Of a DNA stretch of 64,000 nt, positions 1-11,439 are shown one piece after another. The translations under genes were made by a program, and so were the position numbers. How positions within the stretch are numbered: position 1 is the first letter of the stretch; the number at the start of each line of letters is the position of its first letter. This DNA is from Thinopyrum elongatum (Eukaryota; Streptophyta; Magnoliopsida; Poales; Poaceae): positions 299,844,362-299,908,361 of the forward strand of contig CM022303.1 of the NCBI GenBank assembly GCA_011799875.1, written 5' to 3'. The notes beneath the pieces are model-generated. The model was not told where the DNA came from and searched no databases. It worked only from the letters and a program-made list of their open reading frames with translations.

Positions 1-2360
1 GACATCATCATTTACTATTCTGGATAATTTGAATTTAAATAAATAATTAAAACTTTATAAAATCATATAAAATAAACCGTAACTCCGATGAAAATAATTT
101 ATATATGAAAGTTGCTCAGAATTTCGATACGAATCTAAATACGCCCTCCGTATTCCTGTCAGATGCCCCTAGCAAGATGAACATGGAACTTTTAGACCGA
201 TTTCAATAAATGAATAGTACCCAACTTTAATTAATTAAATCCAAATAAATTCCTAAATTAATTAATTCATTTAGTTAGGCAGTAGAACACCTCTGCATAT
301 CATTTAGACATGTCATGCATATTGTTTGCATTTTGCCGTGAATTTATTGTTTCTGCCCCCCTCCTTCTCTCTCGATAGACACCGAGACCGACACCGACGC
401 AGCAGAGTACGACTACGCTCCAGACAAGCAGCCCGTTGACGACCCCTCCTTCTTGCCAGAGCAACCAGGCAAGCCCCCCCCCTTTGAGCATCCAGATATC
501 ACCCATTCCATTTCTCCTGCTTGCATTAGATTTTGCTACTGTTAATGTTTGCTCCTATTCTGATGCATAGCCTGCTTTTGTAACCTATTTATTGTTACCT
601 TACCTGCCTATGTTAAACTGCTTAGTATAGGTTGGTAGTGAACCATCAGTGACCCCCACCACCTTACCCTTGTTGCCCCTGCTTGATCATCGACTACTCG
701 ACCAGTGTGATCGTCGACCAGAGACCGACAGATCACTTCACCCCCTTAGTTGTACGACTCTGCATAGTTACTATCGAGTGCCGAGGGTGATACCTCGTAA
801 CGCACTCCTGATGAATACTCTGCAGTGTAGCTGTTCAATCGTGGTCATCGAGGGTGATTCCTCCTTCTCCACTTCCGGTATGACTCTGTCGTGCAACCCC
901 TCAGTGTGAACCTCGAGGGTGATTCCTCATATGTTCACCCTGATGATTTCATCGGGTGGAATTCATCGAGGGTGATTCCTCGGGGTTTCCCCGTTGATGT
1001 TATGACCACACGGTTACTTTGACCTTTGTTACAGGCGGGTCGACCCTGATGGGTACCCGCAGGGGATCTATGATGTCGGGTGTGCCGGAAGGGCACTTGA
1101 GTGTGATATTGTGGCGGAGCTTCAGAAACTCTGATTGTCTCCGCGTGTTACTAAATGAGCATATCGGACTTGGGTATTTGATCTGAGTGGGTCGACGTGC
1201 CCTATACGCACTACCACCACGCGGGATTATGGTTTATGGGGCCCTCTACATCATACGTTTCTCCCGAAAGCTCTTCAGACATCACGGTTCACCGTGCGGG
1301 CTGATCGCCGGGAATGGGCTGGAAACTTTACTGACGAGTTCAGTGCCGCGCCTGCACCCCGGCCAGCCACGCAAAGCGCAGGGTGCGCAGGGCGATGGCC
1401 CAAGACCTCTGGGTGCATAGGTTAGTCCGGCGTGCTGACCTCTCTGCTGAGCCTAGGTAGGGCGCTGCTTCGTGTTGATCTTCCGAGGCCGGGCATTACC
1501 CAGCAAGTGTGTCCGACCAGAGTTGATCGAGCGTGTTGGGTAATAGTAGTGCACCCCTGCAGGGAAGAATAATCTATCGATAGCCGGTCCTACGGTAAAG
1601 GACGCTCAGTTTGTATATCCCGATCTACTACTTGAACTGGATACTTGTTACTTAATTGAAGCTTCGCGATCGCTTTCTCGCTGGGAGTCGAGGAAGGATC
1701 TCTAGGCTTGCTTCAACATGTTTGCTTAATAAAATGCTATTCTACTCTCTTCTATTGCTGCGAGATGGCGGCTTCGTGAAGATGCTTGAAGATGCTAGTC
1801 TTCGATAGGACTAGGCCTTCTCTCTATTCTGGCATTTCTGCAGCCCAGTCCACATATACAGCCTTTCTCCTTTGATAATGTTGCATATGTAGTGTAGATC
1901 CTTGCTTGCTGAGTACTTTGGATGAGTACTCACGGTTGCTTTGTTACTTCTTTTTCCCCATACCCCACTTTGATGATACATCAGACGATGGAGCCCCGGA
2001 GCCAGATGCCACCACAGGAGCTTACTACCAGGAGGGTCCAGACGGCACGTACTACTGGATCGAGCCAGTCGTCCAGGAGTAGGATCGGAGGCTCCAGGCA
2101 GGAGGCCTACGCCTTTCGATCTAGAGTCGTTGTTTGTGCTAGCCTTCTTAAGGTAAAACTTGTCTAACTATGTCTGTACTCAGATATTATTTGTATGACT
2201 GACTTAAGTATTCGGATCTTCATGATCCCTGGTCTGTAATATTGTGGATCTCCGCTTATTTGTGTTAGAATTGTGTTGTGATATCTTTCCGTGAGTCCCT
2301 GTGCTTGATCGTGCATGTCTGCGTGTATGATTAGTGCATGATTGAGTCGGGGGCGTCACA
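1..2360 (+). mobile_element. Right part of a long gypsy LTR (solo or 3' LTR), cut by the window edge
   Basis: This is the downstream part of a long LTR whose other copy lies inverted at 18128-22226; the two align over their whole shared length as reverse complements. It ends in GGGGGCGTCACA, a CA terminus, and plain Sabrina-group internal sequence follows directly with no primer-binding site. It is therefore a 3' LTR or a solo LTR, not a 5' LTR. The left end and its target duplication lie outside the window. Short ORFs inside it are chance frames. Small differences (substitutions, short indels) separate it from the 18128 copy, so both are old. Confidence 0.75.
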
Positions 2361-4193
2361 TTACTCTAGTGCTTCACTTATATCTTTTTAGAGCACTGTG
2401 GTGGCTATATTTATAGAAATTGTTGAACTCCCATGCTTCACTTATATTATTTTGAGAGTATCTAAACAGCATGGTAATATGCTTAGGTTATGAATTTAAT
2501 CCTAATATGATGGGCATACAAGAGGGATATAAACAAAACTTTCATATAAAGAGCGTTGAATAAGATGTGAAGTTTGATTCCTTGCATTTGTTTTGAGATA
2601 TGAAGATGGTGATATTAGAGTCATGCTAGTGAGTAATTGTGGATTGGTAGAAATACTTGTGTTAAAGTTTGTGATTCCCATAGCATGCATGTATGGTGAA
2701 CCATTATGTGATGAAGTCGGAGCATGATTTATTTTTTTGATTGTCTTCCTTATGAGTGGCGGTTAGGGACGAGCGATGGTCTTTTCCTACCAATCTGTCC
2801 CCCTAGGAGCATGCGTGTAGTACTTTGTTTTGATAGCTAATAATTTTTTGCAATAAGTATGTGAGTTCTTTATGACTAATGTTGAGTCCATGGATTATAC
2901 GCACTCTCACCCTTCCACCATTGCTAGCCTATCTAGTACCGCGCAACTTTCGCCGGCGCATTAAACCCACCATATACCTTCCCCAAAACAGCCACCATAC
3001 CTACCTATTATGGCATTTCCATAGCAATTCCGATATATATTTCCATGCAACTTCCACCGTTCCATTTTATTATGACACGCACCATCATTGTCATATTGCT
3101 TTGCATGATCATGTAGTTGGCATAGTATTTGTGCCAAGGCCACCATTCATAATTTTTATACATGACACTCTTGATCATTGCACATCCCGGTACACCGCCG
3201 AAGGCATTAATATAGAGCCATATCTTGTTCTAGTATCGAGTTGTAATTCTTGAGTTGTAAGTAAATAAAAGTGTGATGATCATCATTATTAGAGCATTGT
3301 CCCATGTGAGGAAAGGATGATGGAAGGTATGATTCCCTCACAAGTTGGGATGAGTCTCCGGACTTTACAAAAAAAAGAGGCCAAAAGAAGCCCAAATAAA
3401 AAAAATAAAAAAATGAGAAAAAAAATGAGAGAAAAGAGAGAAGGGACAATGTTACTATCCTTTTTCCACACTTGTTCTTCAAAGTAGCACCATGATCTTC
3501 ATGATAGAGAGTCTCCTATTTTGTCACTTTCATATACTAGTGGGAATTTTTCATTATAGAACTTGGCTCCTCAAATTTCCCTAGGTCTTCGTGAGCAAGC
3601 GAGTTGGATGCACACCCACTTAGTTTCTTTTTGAGCTTTCATACACTTATAGCTCTAGTGCATCCGTTGCATGGCAATCCCTACACACTCACATTGATAT
3701 CTATTGATGGGCATCTCCATAGCCCATTAATATGCCTTGTTGATGTGAGATTTCTCCTTCTTTTTGTCTTCTCCACAACCACCATATTCTATTCCACCTA
3801 TAGTGCTATATCCATGGCTCACGCTCATGTATTGCGTGAAAGTTTGAGAACATCAAAAGTATGAAACAATTGCTTGGCTTGTCATCGGGGTTGTGCATTA
3901 TAAAATACTTTGTGTGATGAAGATGGAGCATAGCTAGACTATATGATTTTGTAGGGATAACCTTCTTTGGCCATGTTATTTTGAGAAGACAAGATTGCTT
4001 TATTAGAATGCTTGAAGTATTATTGTTTTTATGTCAATATTAAACTTTTGTTTTGAATCTTATGCATCTGAATATTCATGCCACAATAAAGAAAATTACA
4101 TGGATAAATATGTTAGGTAGCATTCCACATAAAAAATTCTGTTTTTATCATTTACCTACTCGAGGACAAGTAGGAATTAAGCTTGGGGATGCT
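2361..4193 (+). mobile_element. Sabrina-group gypsy element A, 3' internal non-coding region
   Basis: The sequence matches the 3' internal part of the other Sabrina-group copies here, for example the phrase ctagtgcttcactta, which recurs around 43520-43720. It holds no open frame of note. It ends in a polypurine-type tract, aagcttggggatgc, directly before the LTR start at 4194. The long-LTR element at 1-2360 interrupts its left side. Sabrina elements are reported as abundant and often non-autonomous in Triticeae; assignment to that group is by recall. Confidence 0.7.
4179..4193 (+). promoter_or_regulatory. Polypurine tract of Sabrina-group element A
   Basis: The purine-rich stretch aagcttggggatgct abuts the LTR opening TGATACGTCTCC. 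In LTR retrotransposons this position primes plus-strand DNA synthesis. A related tract lies in inverse orientation next to 14338. Confidence 0.65.
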
Positions 4194-4564
4194 TGATACG
4201 TCTCCAGCGTATCTATAATTTTTGATTGTTCCATGCTATTATATTATCTGTTTTGGATGTTTTATATGCATTAATATGCTATTTTATATTATTTTTGGGA
4301 CTAACTTATTAACCTAGAGCCTAGTGCCAGTTTCTGTTTTTTCCTTGTTTTTGAGTTTTACAGAAAAGGAATATCAAACGGAGTCCAAACGGAATAAAAC
4401 TTTACGATGATTTTTCTTGGACCAGAAGACATCCATGGAGCTTGGAGAGGGGGCCAGAAGAGTCCTGAGGGACCCACAAGCCCTCAGGTCGCGCCCTAGG
4501 GGGGCATGCCTCCCTGGCTTGTGGGCCCCTCGGGAGTCCTCCAACACTAATTCTTGCGCTATAA

Positions 4565-4573
4565 ATTCCCAAA
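4565..4573. repeat. Left 9-bp target site duplication of the Mutator-like insertion
   Basis: attcccaaa here is repeated exactly at 7108-7116, and LTR sequence continues on both outer sides. Joining the outer sides restores an LTR of the expected length. Confidence 0.75.
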
Positions 4574-7107
4574 TAAGTACTAATACTAAAGCGGGAGGGA
4601 TTCGATTTTCCTGGTTTTTTTGAATTTTTTTCGCCGTCTAATGTTCATTTTCACGGCAACATCAACATCAATGAACAGTAACAGCGAACAATGAATAGTA
4701 ACAACCTTTCTTTTTTCCTTCTTACGTAATCTGTTTTTACTTTTTTTTGCCACGAACAGTACCAGTTCATGAACAGTACAGCAAACAACAAAACAAGACA
4801 TGAACCGGACTACCATGAAACAGCAAGATGTGAACAGTACCCCGCCATTGAATTGAATTGATCTAAATTCATATTACTTAATAATTAATTTTACCTATTG
4901 GCATTGATAATAAAAGTGATTGTTCTTTCTTTCACACCAATTTTACTACAAATCCAAAATCCAAGGAAAAAGATAACATCTTCGATGCCAACTTTTTTTT
5001 TGTTGTTTAAAAAGATGCTGCTCATTCTATTTCCCCTTACATTCATTCTTATGGACTGTTACGCCACGATTTTTTCCCCTAACGGTTTGAGTGAAACCTA
5101 ATTTTAAGAGAACAGTAACCCGAACAAACCGGCACAGCAAACCTAAACAATCCTAAACACTGTTTTCGAAACAGTAACTTGTATGCAATAGTGCTTTCTG
5201 TTACCGGTGTTTTCATGTCCACCAAATAAACTGAAATATACCCATATCCACCCAAAAAGAATACTTCGTATGAACAGTGCCTGAAATGCAAACTGAAACA
5301 GTACCAGCACCGTGCATCCACGTAAACAATAATTCAAGGAAAATACAAAAAGAAAACCTCAGTTTGTTTTAATAAAAGTGATTAAGGATTGTTTTCCTCT
5401 TTTTTTTTGAATTTTTCGTATTACGTACTGTTGAGCTACCCTCTATAAAAGCTCTACAACCATCATGATCGTCGCTCCGCTCACCATGCAAGACAAGAAA
5501 ATCTCACTCTATCGGCAATACTCACACCTCCAAAAAACGCCTTTGATCCTACTGATCCTAACATTATTCGCCTACTAAAAAGCTCAGATCAGTACGATGA
5601 TGAAATGGTAGGCCAGATACAAAAAAAATATGTAGAGATCATAGAAGAAGAAGTCCCTATCACCGAGATCAGCAACATCACAATCCATGGCATGACCGAT
5701 ACCAGCAACAACAAGAAGGCCACATAAAGCACTTCAGCCCTATGCCAAAATAAGCCGAAAACAGTACCCAAGCTGTTAAACCGGAACAACACCCCGAAAT
5801 AGTAAGCTTCCTCAATCGTCTCCTGCTCCTTTCCGATCATGTCACCACCAAGGCACAAAACAATAAACCGGAATAGTATATTTTGAATGAACAATATTCC
5901 ATGGCAAAAATAAGTTCTCCGCCGATTACTGTCTTTTTTTACACCACGATAGCAATGAACAGCGCACCAACAGTTACCCAAACAAACCGAAACCGTACCC
6001 GAATAAACACAGAAATACTAATCGAAACAATAGCCCCAAATAAATCAAAATAGCAAACTCGAATAATCCGGAATAGTAAAACAAATGAAACAAATAATAC
6101 CTGAATAAACCAAAAACATTAACCTACCCAAGTGGTAAACCAAAACAGTACCCGAATTGTACCCAAATAGTAAACCGCATACCACCAAGTAGCAAATCAC
6201 TGGACAACAATTACTGCTATTTCCAAGTGCAAGCCACAAAGCATATGACAAACATGGACCTTTTAGCTCCATTGCCATTAAGAAACGATATGCATCCATG
6301 CCGAACCAAACAGTCTTCCTCCTCCTCTTTATTACTAATTGATGCACCACGAAATAATCGACTTGCAACTCCACCGTCAACAAATTCTATTGTGTACAAA
6401 AATAAGATATCTTAATCAGAAGAAAATGAGTTATAGACAATTAGAGTATATTCTACAATACAGTTAAGAAACAATTATAGCACTGATTCTGCATTCCTTT
6501 TTTAATACCGTCATGCCTCACATGCTGAAAAAATTCCATAAGGACATAAAAGGCAAAACACTAATGATTTGCCCAAAGGCAGGAAACTAAAAATAATGAT
6601 AATTTGTTGCCCATATTTAGAATAATTTCTTCTGTACCGCACCTGTACTATTTAGCCCTTTGCCATAAATAAATCATGGTTCATTCAAAACTTCAATCAC
6701 ATGATCCTTAAAACACTTCTATTCTATACAAAACAACATGAAATGGACACCAGTTGCAATGGTCTTTACCGCTCTATAAAAAAAGTCAAGCATCTCTACA
6801 CACAAAGCCAAAAAGAGCAACTATGTCGGATGTAAATGTGTTATAAATAACTTTATTGCGCCAATGTATTTTGCCAAAACGAATCTACCCCTCCTTTCCT
6901 TCCTATAAAAACCCAAACAAAACAAAACAAATCCAACCAACTAAACATGAAAATAGACCTGCATGCAATAAAAAAATTAAAGTATTTTTCCGAAATATAA
7001 ACGAGACTTCCTACGGGCGCGGCGTGTCTTCAACCAAACCAACAACAACAACAAAAAAACCGGGCATTATCACGGGCGCGGCGTGCGTTGTGCTCTTTGG
7101 TGCTAGT
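4574..7107. mobile_element. Non-autonomous Mutator-like element with 9-bp target duplication
   Basis: The direct repeat attcccaaa flanks the insertion at 4565-4573 and 7108-7116, a 9-bp duplication as made by Mutator transposases. The ends carry an imperfect inverted repeat: actaatactaaag at the left (from 4579) and, read from the right end inward, actagcaccaaag. The interior is AT-rich, holds no transposase and has many scattered copies of a gaacagta(c/a) motif. Five bases (taagt) precede the inverted repeat on the left, so the exact left terminus is slightly uncertain. A Helitron is less likely because of the clear duplication. Confidence 0.65.
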
Positions 7108-7116
7108 ATTCCCAAA
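7108..7116. repeat. Right 9-bp target site duplication of the Mutator-like insertion
   Basis: This is an exact copy of attcccaaa at 4565-4573. It directly follows the terminal ctttggtgctagt. Confidence 0.75.
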
Positions 7117-8307
7117 CCAACAGAAGCGTCCACCAAAATACTTTTCAGCCGCCGTGAGCCTCTGTTCCCGTGAGATCCCATCTTGGGGCCTTTTTCAGCA
7201 CCCTACCGGTGGGGGATTCGATCACGGAGGGCATCTACGTCAACCTTGCTGCCCTTCCGATGAAGCGTGAGTAGTTTACCATAGACCTATGGGTCCATAG
7301 CTAGTAGCTAGATGGCTTCTTCTCTCTCTTTGATCTTCAATACAATGTTCTCCTCGATGTTCTTGGAGATCTATCCGATGTAATATTCTTTTGCGGTGTG
7401 TTTGTCGAGATCCGATGAATTGTGGATTTATTATCAGATTATCTATGAATATTATTTGAGTCTTTTCTGAACTCTTTTATGCATGATTTAATATCTTTGT
7501 ATTTCTCTTCGAATTATCGGTTTGGTTTGGCCAACTAGATTGGTCTTTCTTGCAATGGGAGAGGTGCTTAGTTTTGGGTTCAATCTTGAGGTGTCCTCAC
7601 CCAGTGACAATAGGGGTAGCGAGGCACGTATTGTATTGTTGCCATCAAGGGTAAAAAGATGGGGTTTTCATCATATTGCTTGAGTTTATCTCTCTACATC
7701 ATGTCATCTGACTTAAGGCGTTGCTCTGTTCTTATGAACTTAATACCCTAGATGCAGGCAGGAGTCGGTCGATGTGTGGAGTAATAGTAGTAGATGCAGA
7801 ATTGTTTCGGTCTACTTGACACAGACGTGATGCCTATATTCATAATCATTGCCTTGGATATCGTCATAACTTTGCGCTTTTCTATCAATTGCTCGACAGT
7901 AATTTGTTCACCCACCGTATTATTTTCTTTCAAGAGAGAAGTATCTAGTGAAACCTATGGCCCCCGAGTCTATTTTCCATCATATATTTTCATATCTATA
8001 AACCAAAAAACCCAAAAATACCTTGCTGCAATTTATTTGTTTTTACTTTGTTTTACGTTTTAGTAATCTTTTATACCTATCTCTATTAGATCTCACTCTT
8101 GTTCGAGACCGTGAAGGGATTGACAACCCCTTTTTCGCGTTGAGTGTAAGTGTTTGTTAGTTTGTGCAGGTGCATAGATTGGAGACTTGCTTGTGCCTCC
8201 TACTGGATTGATACCTTTGTTCTAACTGAGGGAAATACTTGTCTCTACTTTGCTGCATCACCCTTTCCTCTTCAAGGGAAAAATCAACGCAAGCTCAAGA
8301 AGTAGCA

Positions 8308-8875
8308 GTAGGTCTGTGGTAAACTACTCATGCATCATTGGAGGGGCAACAAGGATGATGAAGAACCCCTCTGTGATTGTTGCCCCCTCCGGTAGAGTTC
8401 CAGAAAAGGCCTCTAGATTGGATCTTGTGGTTCTGGAACTTGCGGCGCCGGAAACAGTATTCTCTCGACTCCCCTAGGGTTTTTGGGATTTTAGAGTATT
8501 TATAGAGGCGAAGGTCGGTGGAGAAGCTTCACGTCAGCTCCACTACCTACCAGGGCGCGTTGGGGGCCTCTGGTGCGCCCTGGTGCCTAGTGGGCCCTAC
8601 GGGCCTCCTCCTGTGTGCTTCTTTGGCGCCTTTGGTGTCTTCTGAGCAGAAAAAAATCTCCAAAAATTTTTGTGGCATTTGGACTCCGTTTGGTATTGAT
8701 ATTCTACAAAGTAAAAAAACAAACAAAAAAACAGCAACTGGCACTGGGCACTATGTTAATAGGTTAGTCCCAAAAAATGATATAAAGTTGCTAGTAAATG
8801 AATATAAAACATCCAAGATTGATAATATAACAACATGGAACAATCAAAAATTATAGATAAGTTGGAGACGTATCA
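8308..8875 (-). mobile_element. Sabrina-group element D, first 568 bp of its 5' LTR, inverted
   Basis: Read on the minus strand it begins TGATACGTCTCC at 8875 and runs to the same point that lies 568 bp into the 39941 LTR. It is cut there by the end of element A. To its right lies Fatima-type gag sequence, as expected if element D inserted on the minus strand into Fatima and element A then inserted into its LTR. The rest of element D must lie beyond the left edge or be deleted. Confidence 0.7.
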
Positions 8876-10660
8876 CTCTGCTTGGTGAAATTGTGTCGCT
8901 AGGTGAATTTCTTGATGAATAACTTGCTAGATCTAAAGAAATTGAAAATGCTAAAATTGATGAAATTGTTAAAACTGATAAAATTTATGATACACCTATT
9001 AGACCTAGCTCTCCTAGAATTGAAATTCCTAAGATACCCGAGGGTTATGTTGTGGGTGAGGACATAACTAGAGAATTTCTTGCTTGTAATGATAAAGAAG
9101 ATGTTAAGAAACTACTAAGTAAGCTGAAAGAAAATCCTATGATGGAGAAAATGAAATATGTTCCTAAGTTTGCTACTTCTCCTATCTTTGTTACTGATAA
9201 GGATTATGAATTCTCTGTTGATCCTGAGTTAATTACTTTGGTTGAATCCAATCCTTTTCATGGTTATGAAACTGGAACTGTTGTGGCACACCTTACTAAA
9301 TTAAATGATATAGCCACCCTATTTGCTCATGAGGAAAAAATTCAGTACTACTATATTCTTAAGTTGTTTCCTTTCTCATTAAAGGGTGATGCTAAGATAT
9401 GGTTTAATATTCTTGCTCCTGGTTCGGTTGGTAGTCCCCAGGATATGATATATTACTTCTCTCAAAAATATTTTCCTGCTCATAAGAAACAACTTGCCTT
9501 AGAGGAAATATTTAACTTTCTGCAAATTGAAGAAGAGAATCTCCCTCAATCTTGGGGGAGGCTTCTCCAGTTACTTAATGCTTTGTCTGATCATCCTCTT
9601 AAGAAAAATGAAATAATTGATATCTTTTAGGGACTAACCGATGCTTCTAGGGACTACCTAGATAGTTGTGCTGGTTGTGTTTCCAGGGAATGGGCTGTTG
9701 AACAGGCTGAAGAACTATTGAATAATATATTGAGAAATGATAATGATTGGACACTTCCTGAACCACCATCTAAACCAACTCCGAAGAAGAGAGGTATTCT
9801 ATTCCTCAGTCCAAAAGAAATCTATGAAAGAAAAGGGTATTAAAGTTGAAGATGTTAGGAATTTACCACCTATTGAGGAAATACATGGACTCGATACCCC
9901 GACACAGGTAGTGGAGGTAAATTCTCTCATGATATTTGATGAAGGTGATATTCCTTATAATAAATTTGCTAGTCAATGCATGGATAAATTTGAAAATTAC
10001 ATCATTAAGCAAGAACACTTTAATATGTATGTTATGAATCAATTGAAACGGAATGCCTTCATGATTGAATGCTTGAGTGATTAGATGTTTAGAATTTCCA
10101 ATGATGTTTAAGGTCTAGGTAAACATGCATCCATGGTTTATACTCAATTAGAACAAGTTACTAAGTCACAAAATGATTTGCTTAATGAGATGAATAATAA
10201 TATGAACGATCATGTTGTTAGAGTAATGACTAGAGGAGGTAGAATGACTCAGGAGTCACTATATCCTGAAGGTCATCCTAAAAGAATTGAGCAAGACTCT
10301 CAAAGAATTAATGTTGATGCACCTAGTTCATCGAAAAAGAAAAAGGTAATGAAAAATGATAGAACGATGCATTCTTCTAGTGAACCTATGGTACAAAAAC
10401 CTTGTGAGAATAGTAATGATGTTTCTATTTCTGATGCCGAGACACAATCTGGTAATAAACATCCACCTAGTGATAATGATAATGATAATGATAATGATGA
10501 TGTTCATGTTGATCCTCAACCTGATAATGATTAGGAACCTGATAATAATGTGGAAATAGAACCCTGTTGTTGATCTTGATAACCCACCTCCTAAGAATAA
10601 AAGATAAGATAAAAGAGATTTCGTTGCTAGAAAACATGGTAAAGAAAGAGAACCATGGGT
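8876..10660 (+). pseudogene. Decayed gag of a Fatima-type (Athila-lineage) gypsy element
   Basis: A long gag-like reading runs through several frames. The best stretch, 9052-9630, has the retrotransposon gag core (residues about 85-190 of that frame: a run ending in FPFSLKGDAKIWF, then YFSQKYFPAHKK). Gag proteins form the virus-like particle that packages element RNA. The reading has an in-frame TAA near 8920, a TAG at 9628-9630 and frame changes between the 9737-10084, 10133-10534 and following segments. No zinc knuckle was recognised. The 5' end is cut by the inverted Sabrina LTR at 8875, and protease sequence follows. Codon use is strongly AT-rich, typical of this family. It is clearly non-functional. 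Confidence 0.7.
10471..10500 (+). repeat. gataat microsatellite inside the Fatima-type gag
   Basis: About four perfect gataat units are followed by gatgat, in a stretch encoding Asp/Asn runs. A second, shorter run of the same triplets follows near 10520-10550. Confidence 0.8.
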
Positions 10661-10670
10661 TCAGAAACCC

Positions 10671-11439
10671 ATGCGTTTTCCTAATAAACCACCTGAAAAT
10701 AAGGATGAGGAACAATTTGAATGCTTTGTTGAAATGCTTAGACCTATCTTTTTGCGTATCCGCTTGACTGATATTTTGAAGATGCCTCTTTATGCTAAAT
10801 ACATGAAAGATATTGTCACTAATAAAAGAAAGATACCTGAAGCTGAAATTTCCACCATGCTTGCAAATTATTCTTTTAAGGGTGGATTACCTAAGAAGTT
10901 AGGTAATCCTAGAATACCTACTATACCATGCTTCATTAAAAGAAATTATGTCAAAACTGCTCTATGTGATTTAGGAGCCGGTGTTAGTGTTATGCCTTTC
11001 TCTTTATATAGAAGACTCGCTTTGAATAAGTTGACACCTACTGAAATCTCTTTGCAAATGGATGATGAATCAACTGCTATGCCATCAGTATTTATGAGGA
11101 TGTGCCTGTTGTAGTTGCAAATGTTACTGTCTTAACAGAATTTGTTATACTTGATATGCCCGAGGACGACAACATGTCGATTATCCTTGGTAGACCCTTT
11201 TTTGAATACTGCAAGGGGCTGTTATTGATTGCAACAAAAGTAAGGTCACTTTTCATGTCAATGGTAATGAGCATACGGTATACTTTTCAAAGAAACAAAT
11301 TAAAGTGAATGGTATCAATTGTATTGAAAAGGCTTTGACAATCATTATTGGAGGTTTTGAATTCCCTCTTCCTTCCATCAAAAAGAAATATGAAACTCTT
11401 ATTGTTGGGGAGATCCATATCCCCGCTGAGGTAACCTAG
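10671..11439 (+). pseudogene. Decayed aspartic protease region of the Fatima-type element
   Basis: The reading begins with a conserved pre-protease segment (PIFLRIRLTDIL...MLANYSFKGGLP). It continues to a retropepsin-type motif, ALCDLGAGVSVMPFSLY, where DLGA takes the place of DTGA/DSGA, as is common in the Athila lineage. The second half (ILDMPEDDNMSIILGRPFF) holds the ILGRPF motif typical of retropepsin C-termini. Frame changes occur near 11100 and 11215, and the frame closes at a TAG at 11437-11439. Retropepsins cut the Gag-Pol polyprotein. No reverse transcriptase or integrase follows, so this copy was non-autonomous or internally deleted. Confidence 0.7.

Larger units (their letters stand above)
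4194..8307 (+). mobile_element. Sabrina-group element A, 3' LTR (interrupted by a Mutator-like insertion)
   Basis: It starts TGATACGTCTCC and ends AAGTAGCA, so it has TG...CA termini. After removing the 4574-7107 insertion and one 9-bp target copy, the LTR is about 1571 bp, against 1565 bp for the second copy at 39941-41505. The two align throughout. The sequence immediately to the right is the same LTR in inverted orientation, so this element inserted into another Sabrina-group LTR. Confidence 0.8.

Noticed and set aside
2879..3253. 124-codon ORF
   Set aside because: Falls in the 3' non-coding part of a Sabrina-group element; its counterparts are not open in the other copies.
4574..7107. 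Helitron, because of the terminal CTAGT and nearby gcgcggcgtg hairpin-like bases
   Set aside because: Helitrons make no target duplication; here a perfect 9-bp duplication and inverted termini are seen.
10471..10500. Asp/Asn repeat as a functional low-complexity domain
   Set aside because: Simple microsatellite expansion in a decayed gag.
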